The notes below the pieces were generated by a model. The model saw only the letters and a list, made by a program, of their open reading frames with translations, was not told the DNA's origin and made no database searches. Shown here piece after piece: positions 1 to 6,515 of a DNA stretch of 18,205 bases; within the stretch, counting starts at the first letter, position 1; the number at the start of each line of letters is the position of its first letter. Origin of the DNA: Candidatus Hydrogenedentota bacterium (GTDB lineage: Bacteria; Hydrogenedentota; Hydrogenedentia; Hydrogenedentales; CAITNO01). The stretch is from positions 1 to 18,205 of the forward strand of contig SLFT01000449.1 in assembly GCA_007124105.1 (NCBI GenBank), read 5' to 3'. Position numbers and translations under genes: made by a program.

Positions 1-111
1 CCGGCTGACAGCGTGTCGGGACACGTCGAAGTCGGCGGGCAAGCAAAGTGCCTGATATGGCGTAAGATTCGCAGGCGCAACAGAAATCTGGTGAAATATT
101 CGGGCTAGGGC
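1..111. other. Window edge, no gene supported
   Basis: No convincing gene is visible. A plus-strand frame is open from base 1 to a TAG at 106-108 (35 codons, ending in a basic stretch), so the C-terminus of a gene entering from the left and converging on the methyltransferase gene is possible. The minus-strand frame that continues past the methyltransferase stop is also open, but it has no ATG. Neither can be judged without the flanking sequence. Confidence 0.3.
12..25. repeat. Short perfect inverted repeat
   Basis: CGTGTC-GG-GACACG is a 6-bp perfect inverted repeat with only a 2-base centre. It lies downstream of the methyltransferase stop codon at 112. There is no T-run after it in either direction, so it is not a standard intrinsic terminator. 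It could be a protein-binding site or chance. Confidence 0.3.
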
Positions 112-657
112 TCACAGCAGCTGCCACTGTTCCAGAACGGCAAACAGGACAATACCGAAGGCAGTTGCGACATTGACGCTTTTTTTATAGCCCGCCATGG
201 GGATACACACCACGGCATCGCTTCTGCGCAATACGCGCTCGTTAACACCGTTTTCCTCATTGCCGAACACCAGCGCCATGGGCTGCGGGAAAACAAACTG
301 TGTATAGGGAATGGCATTGTCTGCTGTTTCCACCGCCACCACAGGAATGCGCTGCGCTTCAAGAACGTCCAGGCAATCCCGGTTGCGCTCATAATATGTC
401 CAGGGTACGTAGTCGAATGCGCCCAGCGCTGTTTTTTCGAGTTTCTTGTGGGGCGGGTGCGCCGTCATCCCGCACAAATGCACATGCGCCGCAGCACCAG
501 CATCAGCGGTTCTGAAGATACTGCCAACATTAAATGCGCTGCGCAGGTTGTCCAGCACAACATGGACGGGACGACGCGCAATAGCGACACGCTCTTCCGG
601 CGTTTGACCGGCATAATAAGGTTCCAATACTGACATAGCGATGCCTGTTGCGCTCAT
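112..657 (-). CDS. SpoU/TrmH-family RNA 2'-O-ribose methyltransferase
   Basis: This 181-aa protein should transfer a methyl group from S-adenosylmethionine to a ribose 2'-OH in tRNA or rRNA, using the knotted SPOUT fold. All three SpoU motifs are visible: motif 1 at residues 37-51 (N..SAFNVGSIFRTAD, with Asn43 and Arg49), motif 2 at 130-138 (VFGNEENGV, with Glu135) and motif 3 at 152-171 (IPMAGYKKSVNVATAFGIVL, with Ser160 and Asn162). The length fits the minimal catalytic domain, with no N-terminal substrate-binding domain. It is the last gene of the minus-strand run, and its ATG overlaps the upstream stop as ATGA (654-657). A second start at Met8 (634-636) has AGG about 7 bases upstream and may be the real one. 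The RNA target cannot be told from sequence; the family call is secure. Confidence 0.9.
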   Translation of the reverse strand: MSATGIAMSVLEPYYAGQTPEERVAIARRPVHVVLDNLRSAFNVGSIFRTADAGAAAHVHLCGMTAHPPHKKLEKTALGAFDYVPWTYYERNRDCLDVLEAQRIPVVAVETADNAIPYTQFVFPQPMALVFGNEENGVNERVLRRSDAVVCIPMAGYKKSVNVATAFGIVLFAVLEQWQLL

Positions 658-2129
658 TCAATGACGAGAAACGGTTCCAGGCGCGTGGCAAGCCGTTCCA
701 TTTCATCTTGATATGCGCGCTCAAGCAGCGCCTCAAGCGCCTCCTTCTCAATACCCTTGCTGCTCTCCGCAATAAGCGCCGCCATATCGGGAGCGAACCC
801 GGCGCCGCTGAAGGCAAGCGCGTTGTTTAACAGAGATTGACGCAATTCGCCGAGGCGGTATTCCGCTTCGCGCAAACCGCGCGTGCGTCGCTGCCCTTCC
901 ATAGGGAACTCGTCGCCTACTTCGCGGTAGGTTGCCGCTGACTGCTGGAGCAATGCAACGGCTTCGGCATACCGGGCGCGACCCGCCTCCTGCTCTGCCA
1001 GTTCGCGCAGTTCATCCGCTTGCCGCAACAAGTCCCGGTACGTTTGCTGTAATTCATCGCGCTCTCTGATCATGGCGTTGACCTCGAGGCGTTGCTGCTC
1101 CGCTGTAGGGTGCAATGGGTTCGCGTCAAGAGCCCTTTCAAAACTGGCAAGAGCGTCTTCCAGTTTTCCCGCGCTTAGCGCTTCCTCGCCCACTTCCACA
1201 TAGTACCCACTGAGTTTCGCGACTACGTCGCGTCGGTCCGGGGCCGTCGCCAGCACGGCTTCGTACTCCCTGACGGCGCGTTCTCGCAACCCCGCTTCAT
1301 GAAGCAGGGCGCCGATACGGGCGCGCATGTCTGGCGTAAACGCCGTCAGTTCCGCGTAATACGCCTCGGCGGCGTCAATCTCTGCAACGTTTCCACGTTG
1401 AATACGGTAGGCGTAGCCATGCACAACATATTGCTGTAACTGGGCATCACTAATATCGCCGGGGACTGCCCGCGACGTGACAATGGTCCACCAGACATCC
1501 GCCACGGCGTTCACGGACCGGCTTACGTCGGTGGCCAATCGTGTGGAGGCGGCGCCGCGAAATCCCACGCCTTCATTGTACTCGCGCTCGATCAGGTCGT
1601 CGGCAACAGCGGCTTCGCGCATGACCCGCTCAAGGGGCGTCAACGTATCCAGGGTACGGCGCGGCGCCGGCGCCAATGCGCCTGTATTCACGGCGCCATC
1701 CGCGTCCGCGTAGTAGTGCCTGCGCACGGCAGCGTCCGAATCCCTCATGGGCGCAGTAACACTGGCGACAACTTTCCCCAACGCGCCAAGTCTGTATGCA
1801 TAATATGCGTCCAGCGTGGGACGCCGCGCCGCCTTTAACAGCGCCATTTCACTCTCAATGACCCGCAGGGGGCTTATTGCCATGTCGGGATACAATTCCG
1901 CCAACGCCTCATCGGACAGAGACGCGCCGGCCCGGATATCTTTCTGCAGACGTGTAAGTGGAAGCCCCTGCTCGCGGGATACAAGATTAAGCGCGGTATT
2001 TACGGCGGCGAGCTGGGTACGCGGCCCCCAGGCTGCGCCCGTCCCAGCGCAAAGAACGCTCGTCAGAGCGACAAAGAGGAGTTTGGCGCGCCAATGGGTC
2101 ATGGCGCATGTTCTTGCAAGTCGTATCAT
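654..2129 (-). CDS. Exported TPR/coiled-coil protein of unknown function
   Basis: 491 aa. An N-terminal signal sequence (basic start, hydrophobic residues 17-33, likely signal peptidase I cut after GAA at 31-33) points to export. The first 220 residues are an uncharacterised alpha-helical domain. Its start (AWGPRTQ) and a later segment (SVNAVADVWWT, 205-215) faintly recall zinc-dependent phospholipase C / S1-P1 nuclease-like folds, but the usual His after WGP..T is Gln, so I would not claim enzyme activity. TPR-like helices follow at about 269-340, including EDALASFERALDANPLHPTA, then a charged coiled coil at about 341-470. The start is supported by AAGGA at 2139-2143, nine bases upstream, and by an ATGA overlap with the preceding TPR/zinc-ribbon gene. 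The tight coupling suggests the two proteins act together, perhaps as a periplasmic scaffold. The function is unknown. Confidence 0.8.
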   Translation of the reverse strand: MIRLARTCAMTHWRAKLLFVALTSVLCAGTGAAWGPRTQLAAVNTALNLVSREQGLPLTRLQKDIRAGASLSDEALAELYPDMAISPLRVIESEMALLKAARRPTLDAYYAYRLGALGKVVASVTAPMRDSDAAVRRHYYADADGAVNTGALAPAPRRTLDTLTPLERVMREAAVADDLIEREYNEGVGFRGAASTRLATDVSRSVNAVADVWWTIVTSRAVPGDISDAQLQQYVVHGYAYRIQRGNVAEIDAAEAYYAELTAFTPDMRARIGALLHEAGLRERAVREYEAVLATAPDRRDVVAKLSGYYVEVGEEALSAGKLEDALASFERALDANPLHPTAEQQRLEVNAMIRERDELQQTYRDLLRQADELRELAEQEAGRARYAEAVALLQQSAATYREVGDEFPMEGQRRTRGLREAEYRLGELRQSLLNNALAFSGAGFAPDMAALIAESSKGIEKEALEALLERAYQDEMERLATRLEPFLVIE

Positions 2130-3670
2130 TGCGTGGTTTCCTTGATCTGCGTGGCCAGCACTTCAATTTCATTTGCGCGGTACTTGGCCGGTTCGCCCTC
2201 GGCAAGTTCCAAGTAGCGGTCCAGTTCCGCCAGACCTTCTGCCACGGCGCCGCGGCTGATCAACAACAAGCCCAACTCGAGTCGCGCCGCTGGATAATTC
2301 TCCTGAATTGAAATGGCGCGCCGGTATGCTTGTTCAGCCTGGTTCATATCGCCCTGCATGGCATGTACGCTTCCGTAAATGGTCGCCTGGCGTGCGGTGG
2401 TAATGCCTGCCTCTCCAGCGCGGCGTATATACGTGGCCGCCCGATCATAATCGCCCCGTTCCAGGTAAATTACGGTTATTTCCAGCGCCGCAAGCCCCGC
2501 GAAATCGCTTGTTCCCCCTGAAATATCCTCAAGCGCAACAAGCGCTTCGGCGAGCAAGTTGTTTTGTTTTAGACAAAGGGCATGCAGAAAAACAGCGCGT
2601 TCATCCTCGGGACGCGCCGTCTTGGCCGCAGTAAGTAACGGCAGCGCCCGCCCATATTGACCGCGTTGCATCAACAAGGCCCCAAGTTGAAGATTTACCA
2701 ACGCATCAATGTCCGGGGCAGTCTCAGAGGCCTGTTCGAGAACATCCACAGCAGGCGCTTCCTGTCCGCGTATGGCATGTACAAAACCCAGCGCGGCAGC
2801 GACCGAACCCTCATCGGGCTGAGCGCCCAGCGCGCGTTGCAGCGATAACGTGGCTGCGTCAAGGTCGCCCGCCAGGGCCCGGGCCAGCCCTAGCAGAACA
2901 GGCGAAAGTTCAGCGCCAAGCGCTCTCAGACTCTCGACAGATGCGCGGTGTCCCTGATACTCATGCTCAACGCCTTGTACAAGCGCAAGAAGTTTCAACA
3001 GTTCCACATCATCGGGATAACGTTGTTCAATAAGGGAACGCAACAACGATGCCTGCCGTTGTCTATTGTCCGCGCCGGGCATACGTTCCATTGCCAGCAA
3101 CGAAAGCATGGCCGCCTCGCGGTCGTGCGCGCCGCCTTGCCTCGCTACCGACTCGAATACTTCCCAGGCTCGGTCATAGTGCTGCCCTTGCCAGTAAATC
3201 TGCCCCAGGAGAAACTGCGCATCCACATCATCTGGAGAGCGCTGTAAATATTCGCGCAGGATTTCGGACGCCTGCTCGAGATTGCCGTTGCGCGCTTCGC
3301 GGCGGGCATTGCCAACGGGATCATGAAGCAGGTGCGTCGCCGCCACAAAAATCACTGCGCCACATGCCATTACAAACAACACGACAGCGGCAATCTTGAT
3401 GCCATTAAGTACGCCCTGAAAATCCCTTTTTGCGGGCGCTTGTTCCTGGACGGCTTTCTGGCCGGTCAACAGGTTGGCGCCGCATTTAACGCATACGATA
3501 TCGCCTGCGCCAACTTGCGCGTTGCAGCTGGGACAAGACGATGTGCCTTGCTTGCCGAAATAAGGCTGCTGGCCAACTGCCGCATCTGATTTTTGGGCGG
3601 GGCCGCCACAACTTGGGCATATTGTGGCATCTTCAGGCATATCGCCTGCGCAATAGGGGCACTTAATCAT
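2126..3670 (-). CDS. Double zinc ribbon / TM / TPR protein
   Basis: 514 aa from the ATG at 3668-3670. Residues 4-21 and 46-63 form two zinc ribbons of spacing CX2CX10CX2C (C4, C7, C18, C21 and C46, C49, C60, C63). A transmembrane helix lies at about 92-112. The remainder, from about 118, is a long run of TPR helices (for example AEQAYRRAISIQENYPAARL near the C-terminus). This predicts cytoplasmic ribbons, one membrane span and a periplasmic TPR superhelix for protein-protein contacts. Start choice is uncertain: a GTG three codons upstream (3677-3679) has AAAGGA ten bases before it, whereas the ATG has no well-placed site; an ATG at 3739 would add residues unlike a protein start. It is coupled by ATGA overlap to the next TPR gene. 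Double-zinc-ribbon plus TPR proteins are known, but none has an assigned role that I can apply here. Confidence 0.85.
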   Translation of the reverse strand: MIKCPYCAGDMPEDATICPSCGGPAQKSDAAVGQQPYFGKQGTSSCPSCNAQVGAGDIVCVKCGANLLTGQKAVQEQAPAKRDFQGVLNGIKIAAVVLFVMACGAVIFVAATHLLHDPVGNARREARNGNLEQASEILREYLQRSPDDVDAQFLLGQIYWQGQHYDRAWEVFESVARQGGAHDREAAMLSLLAMERMPGADNRQRQASLLRSLIEQRYPDDVELLKLLALVQGVEHEYQGHRASVESLRALGAELSPVLLGLARALAGDLDAATLSLQRALGAQPDEGSVAAALGFVHAIRGQEAPAVDVLEQASETAPDIDALVNLQLGALLMQRGQYGRALPLLTAAKTARPEDERAVFLHALCLKQNNLLAEALVALEDISGGTSDFAGLAALEITVIYLERGDYDRAATYIRRAGEAGITTARQATIYGSVHAMQGDMNQAEQAYRRAISIQENYPAARLELGLLLISRGAVAEGLAELDRYLELAEGEPAKYRANEIEVLATQIKETTQ

Positions 3671-3758
3671 CTTTGCCACAAAAAAACATTCCTTTCTGAG
3701 TTGCTCATGGACGCTTGCGCCGATGCCGCAGGCGGACACAACATATCGCTGCGCTCAC

Positions 3759-3929
3759 TTAATCCAGATCATCGGGAAGTGCGGTGTTGCAATAGCGACA
3801 TACTTCCCGTTCCACCCAGTTGCGTCTGCCGCAGTGTGCGCATCGAGGCCAAAACAATGACGGAGCGCTGACAAGGGACACCAGAGCGATAATCCCGGTC
3901 ATGATAACTAAATAGGCCGTATATCCCAT
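3759..3929 (-). CDS. Tiny membrane-anchored zinc-ribbon protein
   Basis: 56 aa from the ATG at 3927-3929: one hydrophobic helix (about residues 5-23) followed by a single zinc ribbon with Cys30, Cys33, Cys44 and Cys47 (CX2CX10CX2C) and an acidic end (LPDDLD). The cysteine spacing is identical to both ribbons of the downstream double-ribbon protein, so the two may share a partner or ligand type. The next gene starts 88 bases further on. Alternative in-frame starts are the ATGs at 3968 (69 aa) and 4013 (84 aa); none has a strong ribosome site, and the shortest is chosen because translation then begins just before the membrane helix. The upstream 187 bases (3930-4116) hold no other gene. The function is unknown, but the intact cysteine pattern makes a chance frame unlikely. 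Confidence 0.65.
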   Translation of the reverse strand: MGYTAYLVIMTGIIALVSLVSAPSLFWPRCAHCGRRNWVEREVCRYCNTALPDDLD

Positions 3930-4116
3930 AAAACGCTTTTCAATACGCTTAAGTTCACACCCGTCCATAAGTAATATACAAGGGCGTCTTCTTGTGGGTG
4001 AGTGCAGGCGCAACCCACCGCTTCTTTGTCTCTAATATATACGCTTACGCTGTAGCTGGATGCGCCTGGATTCACCATCCTTCCGACCACCGCGCAAACA
4101 TCCGGGAAACACGGTG

Positions 4117-4653
4117 TTATTTCCTGCCTTTCTGGACAAAATCTTCAGGCACCTCGAACTCGCGTTTCGTGGAAACGCCCCAACCGTCGTCGTCATCGTC
4201 GTCCCCTTTGCCCTTCTTCTTCTTTTGGGGTCCAGCCGCTTTTACGGATATTTTTTGCTTGCGCTGCACTGTCATGGGGCGGTAGCGACGCACCAGAAAA
4301 AGAATAATTACTATGAGTGCCACTTCCAGATATATCAGCCACTGCGGGTGATAAACCTCCCACTCCCAGAAACGCAGCCAAGGCGTTTCCCAGTCTCCCC
4401 CCGTGCCGCGATCCCCGATAGCCTGGAATTGAGTTTCGTGGCTGAACCAGGTAAAGAACTGTACGCAAAAATGCAGTATTGTATGCATGGAGGCTAAATA
4501 GATGGCAATCTCCAGGGAATACATAATTAAGGAGACAGAATAGGGACGCGTGAAGTAGATAGCAGCTATTGCCAGGGGTACGCCGATTAGATAAAAAACC
4601 ATGTACTCACTGAGATGGTCAATTATCTGTTCCTGTTGAAATATGAAGTCCAT
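4117..4653 (-). CDS. Integral membrane protein with Lys/Asp-rich tail, unknown function
   Basis: 178 aa. Hydrophobic segments at about 17-35, 40-64 and 103-121 predict three membrane spans. Aromatic residues cluster in the loop before the last span (PWLRFWEWEVYHPQW, 91-105). The C-terminus is highly charged: Lys144-147, then Asp151-156, then a short tail with Trp158 and basic residues at the end. I do not recognise the family. The start is well supported: AAAGGG at 4663-4668 lies nine bases upstream, and a good promoter lies at 4700-4728. It is the first gene of the minus-strand run that leads into the zinc-ribbon and TPR genes. Its product is therefore a candidate membrane partner for them. 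Confidence 0.75.
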   Translation of the reverse strand: MDFIFQQEQIIDHLSEYMVFYLIGVPLAIAAIYFTRPYSVSLIMYSLEIAIYLASMHTILHFCVQFFTWFSHETQFQAIGDRGTGGDWETPWLRFWEWEVYHPQWLIYLEVALIVIILFLVRRYRPMTVQRKQKISVKAAGPQKKKKGKGDDDDDDGWGVSTKREFEVPEDFVQKGRK

Positions 4654-4692
4654 TATATGGTTCCCTTTCCATATCGCATTGCAATTCTACGC

Positions 4693-4704
4693 ATCATATA
4701 TGAT
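4693..4704. promoter_or_regulatory. 12-bp perfect palindrome over the divergent promoter
   Basis: ATCATATATGAT is its own reverse complement. It covers part of the -10 element and the probable transcription start of the minus-strand promoter, a position where a dimeric repressor would block transcription. No known regulator is inferred from the motif itself; AT-rich palindromes of this length can also arise by chance. Confidence 0.4.
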
Positions 4705-4728
4705 ACAGTAATCATGAAGATAAGACAA
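4700..4728 (-). promoter_or_regulatory. Sigma70-type promoter for the minus-strand operon
   Basis: Read on the minus strand: -35 TTGTCT (4728-4723), exactly 17 bases of spacer, then -10 TATCAT (4705-4700). These match the consensus at 4/6 and 5/6. It lies about 45 bases before the ATG of the 178-aa membrane-protein gene, giving a short leader with a good ribosome site. Confidence 0.55.
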
Positions 4729-4729
4729 C

Positions 4730-4770
4730 TTGGCCGAATTTTTTCTTGACCGAAGTTTTTCCACGGCCAA
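4730..4770 (+). repeat. 16-bp tandem direct repeat with flanking inverted arms
   Basis: Two adjacent 16-base units at 4730-4745 and 4746-4761 (TTGGCCGAATTTTTTC and TTGACCGAAGTTTTTC) agree at 14 of 16 positions. In addition, TTGGCCG (4730-4736) is the reverse complement of CGGCCAA (4764-4770), which could close a hairpin in RNA. The block sits between the minus-strand promoter and the hydrolase gene. It may be a tandem regulator-binding site or a 5' leader element. Confidence 0.5.
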
Positions 4771-4831
4771 TGCGCATTGTCAGACTTATCGCATCTTTCC
4801 ACCTGCAACTCAGGAAGAGCACACCTTACGC

Positions 4832-4837
4832 AAGGGA
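4832..4837 (+). promoter_or_regulatory. Ribosome binding site that fixes the hydrolase start
   Basis: AAGGGA lies seven bases before the ATG at 4845. This favours that codon over an upstream in-frame ATG at 4746, which lies inside the direct repeat and would put a non-signal-like 33-residue leader before the membrane helix. Confidence 0.7.
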
Positions 4838-4844
4838 TACCGCC

Positions 4845-6335
4845 ATGGCTACTCTGGTAAAACGTATTTTGTTGGCGACTGTGGGACTTATTCTGGCGCT
4901 TATTTTCGGAGGTTTTCTATGGCTGAATCCCGGGCGCGGTCCACGCGAGGAGGTTGACCCGTACGAGAAGGGTTGGCACGAAACAGTGGAAGATACGCTG
5001 GTGATCCACTTGAGAGGCGCCCCGTATGAAATGGGCTATCAGCGGGGTTATTTCGCCAGGGACAAAGTGGCCTTGTCCGTGGAGATATTCGATGGACTCC
5101 TCGATCAGGCCCAGGAAGAGATGGGGCTTCCACGATTCGCGGCGAATTTGATCCTGGATGTTACGTACCAACTATGCGCCCCCTTTATTCCCGAACGTTA
5201 TAAGCGGGAAATGGAGGGGCTCGCCGATGCGAGCGGGTTCAATCTGAAAATATTTCGGCGCGCCCATGTCTTGTCCGTGTTGACAGAACGCGCATGTAGT
5301 TCTTTTACAGTATGGGGCAACGCCACCGAAGACGGCAAACTTTACCACGGCCGCAACTTTGACTGGATAACCTCCGCAGGGCTGGAAGACACCGCGGTGT
5401 TGGCTTTATACGAGCCGGACGGTTTCCGACCCTTTGCTTCCGCCGGTTATGCCGGGCTGATCAGTGTGTTGAGCGGTATGAACATGGACGGCATCTCCAT
5501 CGGTCAAATCGGCGCAATTACGGACGACGGCTCGCTTCGCGGCTTGCCCATGGAATTCTTTCTGCGACGAGTGCTTGAAGAGTGTTCGACCCTGGACGAT
5601 GTGACAGGGCTGGTAACTTCCGTCAAGCATACGGTCGGGTTCAATTATGTTGTTGGCGATGGCGAGGCGCGCGACGCGCGCGCTTACGAAACTACGGCAA
5701 ACCATGTTGCTATATTTGGGCCGAACGATCCGCTTGAGACCGTGGAGTATGCGATACGCATTGAAGACGCGGTCTTTCGTTCCGATGAAGCCATGGACCC
5801 GGTAGTACGCAGTTTACAACGCTGCGCGAACGCGCCTAACATGCCCTATGGCTCGAACTCCTATGATCACCGTTATCTGGGTATGGCTACACGCATCCAG
5901 GAACATTACGGGGCCATCAACGCCGCCGTCGCGCTCGATATCGTAAAGGCTACGGCCATGAAAAACGCAAACCTACATGCCGTCCTGACCAATTCCACCG
6001 ATCGTCAACTGTGGGTTGCTCATGCCAAAAAGGGCCAGGATGCCGCCGCACAATCTTTTGTGCGGTATGATCTGCCACGGTTGTTCATTCACCCGGACGA
6101 ACGCCCCGAACTCCAAGCGCCCGCGGAACCTGATGAAGCGCCTGTTGCGGAAGACCCCGAAGACGTTGAAGGACAGGAGGATGAAGTGGAACAACCAGAA
6201 GACGTAGACGGGGAAGAAGCCAGTGACGAGACAGAAGAGTTCGCGGAAGAGGTAGAGGGGGACGCGGACACAGATGTGCGGGAAGAAGAAACGCTGGAAG
6301 AGGAGGCGGGTACAACGCCGGATTCGGCGGAATGA
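4845..6335 (+). CDS. Membrane-anchored C45-family Ntn-hydrolase with acidic tail
   Basis: 496 aa. The middle is typical of the C45 acyl-CoA:6-aminopenicillanate acyltransferase / linear amide hydrolase group: RGAPYEMGYQRGYF (57-70), the predicted autocatalytic nucleophile Cys151 in ERACSSFTVWGNAT, the conserved GKLYHGRNFDW (164-174), and GMNMDGISIGQIG (211-223). In this family the precursor cleaves itself just before the Cys, which then acts as the N-terminal nucleophile on amide or acyl substrates. Residues 8-27 form one hydrophobic helix, so the enzyme is probably held on the outer face of the inner membrane or exported. From about residue 428 to the end the protein is a low-complexity Glu/Asp/Pro/Val tail that includes PEDVEGQED and PEDVDGEEA; such a tail is unusual for the family. 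It stands alone and diverges from the zinc-ribbon operon. The substrate is unknown. Confidence 0.85.
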   Translation: MATLVKRILLATVGLILALIFGGFLWLNPGRGPREEVDPYEKGWHETVEDTLVIHLRGAPYEMGYQRGYFARDKVALSVEIFDGLLDQAQEEMGLPRFAANLILDVTYQLCAPFIPERYKREMEGLADASGFNLKIFRRAHVLSVLTERACSSFTVWGNATEDGKLYHGRNFDWITSAGLEDTAVLALYEPDGFRPFASAGYAGLISVLSGMNMDGISIGQIGAITDDGSLRGLPMEFFLRRVLEECSTLDDVTGLVTSVKHTVGFNYVVGDGEARDARAYETTANHVAIFGPNDPLETVEYAIRIEDAVFRSDEAMDPVVRSLQRCANAPNMPYGSNSYDHRYLGMATRIQEHYGAINAAVALDIVKATAMKNANLHAVLTNSTDRQLWVAHAKKGQDAAAQSFVRYDLPRLFIHPDERPELQAPAEPDEAPVAEDPEDVEGQEDEVEQPEDVDGEEASDETEEFAEEVEGDADTDVREEETLEEEAGTTPDSAE

Positions 6336-6515
6336 CCAGTTAAAGCGCCACAAGCCTGCGCCACAAGTTATCCCCAAAAATAAGGAAGCATGAGACTTAT
6401 AGGAAGATATGTTTCCTGGCATCTGTTGGATGGTCGCTCTACTATGCCCCATACCTTCCAGATATCAGTCGCGGCATTTATCGGGGTTGTTTTGAGGTTG
6501 GGGGCCATGCCCGCG
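6336..6515. other. Convergent gap without a clear terminator
   Basis: This 180-base stretch separates the stops of the hydrolase and kinase genes. Apart from the 10-base direct repeat at 6345-6367, I see only weak hairpins (AGGAA/TTCCT around 6401-6416, and GGGC-CAT-GCCC near 6502-6512). None has a T-run that would make a convincing intrinsic terminator. Confidence 0.5.
6345..6367. repeat. 10-bp direct repeat, 13-base period
   Basis: GCGCCACAAG occurs at 6345-6354 and again, identically, at 6358-6367, separated by CCT, just after the hydrolase stop codon. The role is unknown; it may be simple slippage or a binding site. Confidence 0.5.

Noticed and set aside
4746..4844. Longer start for the C45 hydrolase at the ATG-like codon at 4746
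   Set aside because: The added 33 residues precede the membrane anchor, overlap the tandem repeat and have no ribosome site, while AAGGGA is well placed before 4845.
5973..6452. Hydrophobic 159-codon minus-strand frame under the hydrolase tail
   Set aside because: The Phe/Leu/Val run comes from reading the Glu/Asp codons of the acidic tail in reverse, not from a membrane protein.
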